Positions 63,421-64,000 of a stretch of 64,000 nt of DNA are shown here, in pieces (within the stretch, counting starts at the first letter, position 1; every line of letters starts with the position of its first letter). The notes under the pieces are model-generated. The model did no database searches. It saw only the letters and a program-made list of their open reading frames with translations, and had not been told where the DNA came from. Origin of the DNA: Diphasiastrum complanatum (taxonomy: Eukaryota; Streptophyta; Lycopodiopsida; Lycopodiales; Lycopodiaceae); the NCBI GenBank assembly GCA_029204225.1, contig CM055099.1, positions 64,105,614-64,169,613 of the forward strand. Reading direction: 5' to 3'. The position numbers were made by a program, and so were the translations under genes.

Positions 63421-63693
63421 TAGGGGATCAGGCAACTCCTAAACCCGGGAGCCCCGAGTTCCTATTGTGAGAGGAGGTCGAAGTATCTCGGTTTGCTGTC
63501 GATAAAAATGACCCTTTAATCTTTTTTCTTGCCAACCATTGGGTTTGTCAAATCATCATCCATAAAAATGAAGGTGCCTTTGAGCTTTGTTCTAAGCCGA
63601 AGGGCTGCATTGCGTTGTTGAAGAGAGCTAAATTTGATAAATAGAACTGTCATCAAACTTACTACGCCATACTGTATCGAAACCATCAACAAC

Positions 63694-63695
<2 letters not shown>

Positions 63696-63787
<92 letters not shown>
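63696..63787. repeat. (GA)n microsatellite, ~92 bp
   Basis: Perfect GA run; the Glu-Arg ORF is a translation of it. Sequence on either side (63421-64000) shows no gene. Confidence 0.98.
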
Positions 63788-63791
<4 letters not shown>

Positions 63792-64000
63792 TTTTACTAA
63801 TGTCTTTTCCATGCCAATAGGCTTATAAGACGAAAAAGCACATGTCAAGTGTCTGGTACAGTAGGAGTGTGTGAAACGTCTCCATAAGAGAAAGAAATGA
63901 AATGCCAATATACTATACTACGAACATGAAGTAGGTCTAAAAAAAAAAAGGTCTAATACTGCCAATAGGATAATGGTATAACCCTATGCCATCAAGTATC

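Overview
This is a eukaryotic, almost certainly land-plant, nuclear window. It is about 64 kb of nested and broken transposable elements with very long (CT)n/(GA)n and (CA)n microsatellites. Only one credible host gene is visible: the first exon of a LOG2/LUL-type (MGRN1-like) RING E3 ubiquitin ligase at about 57.0 kb. Plant affinity rests on that exon, on Ty1/copia and Ty3/gypsy families with the plant-type initiator-Met primer-binding site TGGTATCAGAGC, and on LINEs and CACTA-like protein debris. Repeated copies of an unusual Penelope/TERT-like reverse transcriptase (RT) would fit a seed-free plant, but the species cannot be fixed from sequence alone.

Layout. 0.8-3.6 kb: a LINE fragment (endonuclease, start of RT) split by a small non-autonomous LTR element with a 5-bp target duplication. 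3.6-23.3 kb: a cluster of at least four copies (A-D) of the unusual RT family. Copies A and B face each other. A gypsy gag fragment lies between B and C. Copy D is the fullest, is bounded by ~530-bp direct repeats (U1, U2), and is split inside RT motif A by a very young LTR retrotransposon (16078-21652) whose only protein is a 1031-aa Gag-like ORF. 23.3-26.6 kb: a copia element (LTR, PBS, decayed pol). 26.7-29.5 kb: two divergent tandem copies of a CACTA-like protein on the minus strand. 29.7-33.1 kb: a broken, unrecognised coiled-coil protein followed by a polypurine tract and probable LTR. 33.1-41.1 kb: copia fragments on both strands. 41.4-42.6 kb: a tandem array whose units each end in (CA)n. 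43.0-46.3 kb: a copia element from which RT has been deleted. 46.3-52.8 kb: LTR-like repeats, a 21-bp minisatellite and an inverted duplicate of the copy D leader. 52.8-54.4 kb: gypsy and copia gag fragments, one carrying an 85-bp tRNA-like SINE with a 14-bp target duplication. 56-58 kb: the host exon. 58.4-63.8 kb: copia, gypsy and LINE fragments.

The most interesting material is the RT family in 5.7-22.6 kb. It has RT motifs A, B' and C, a DKA motif at the position where Penelope-like elements carry DKG, a long N-terminal extension with a C-x-C-x3-C motif, no visible endonuclease, LTR-like flanking repeats and a possible leader intron. The second point of interest is the young LTR element that devotes its whole internal region to one Gag-like polyprotein. 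Nearly every other ORF is decayed.
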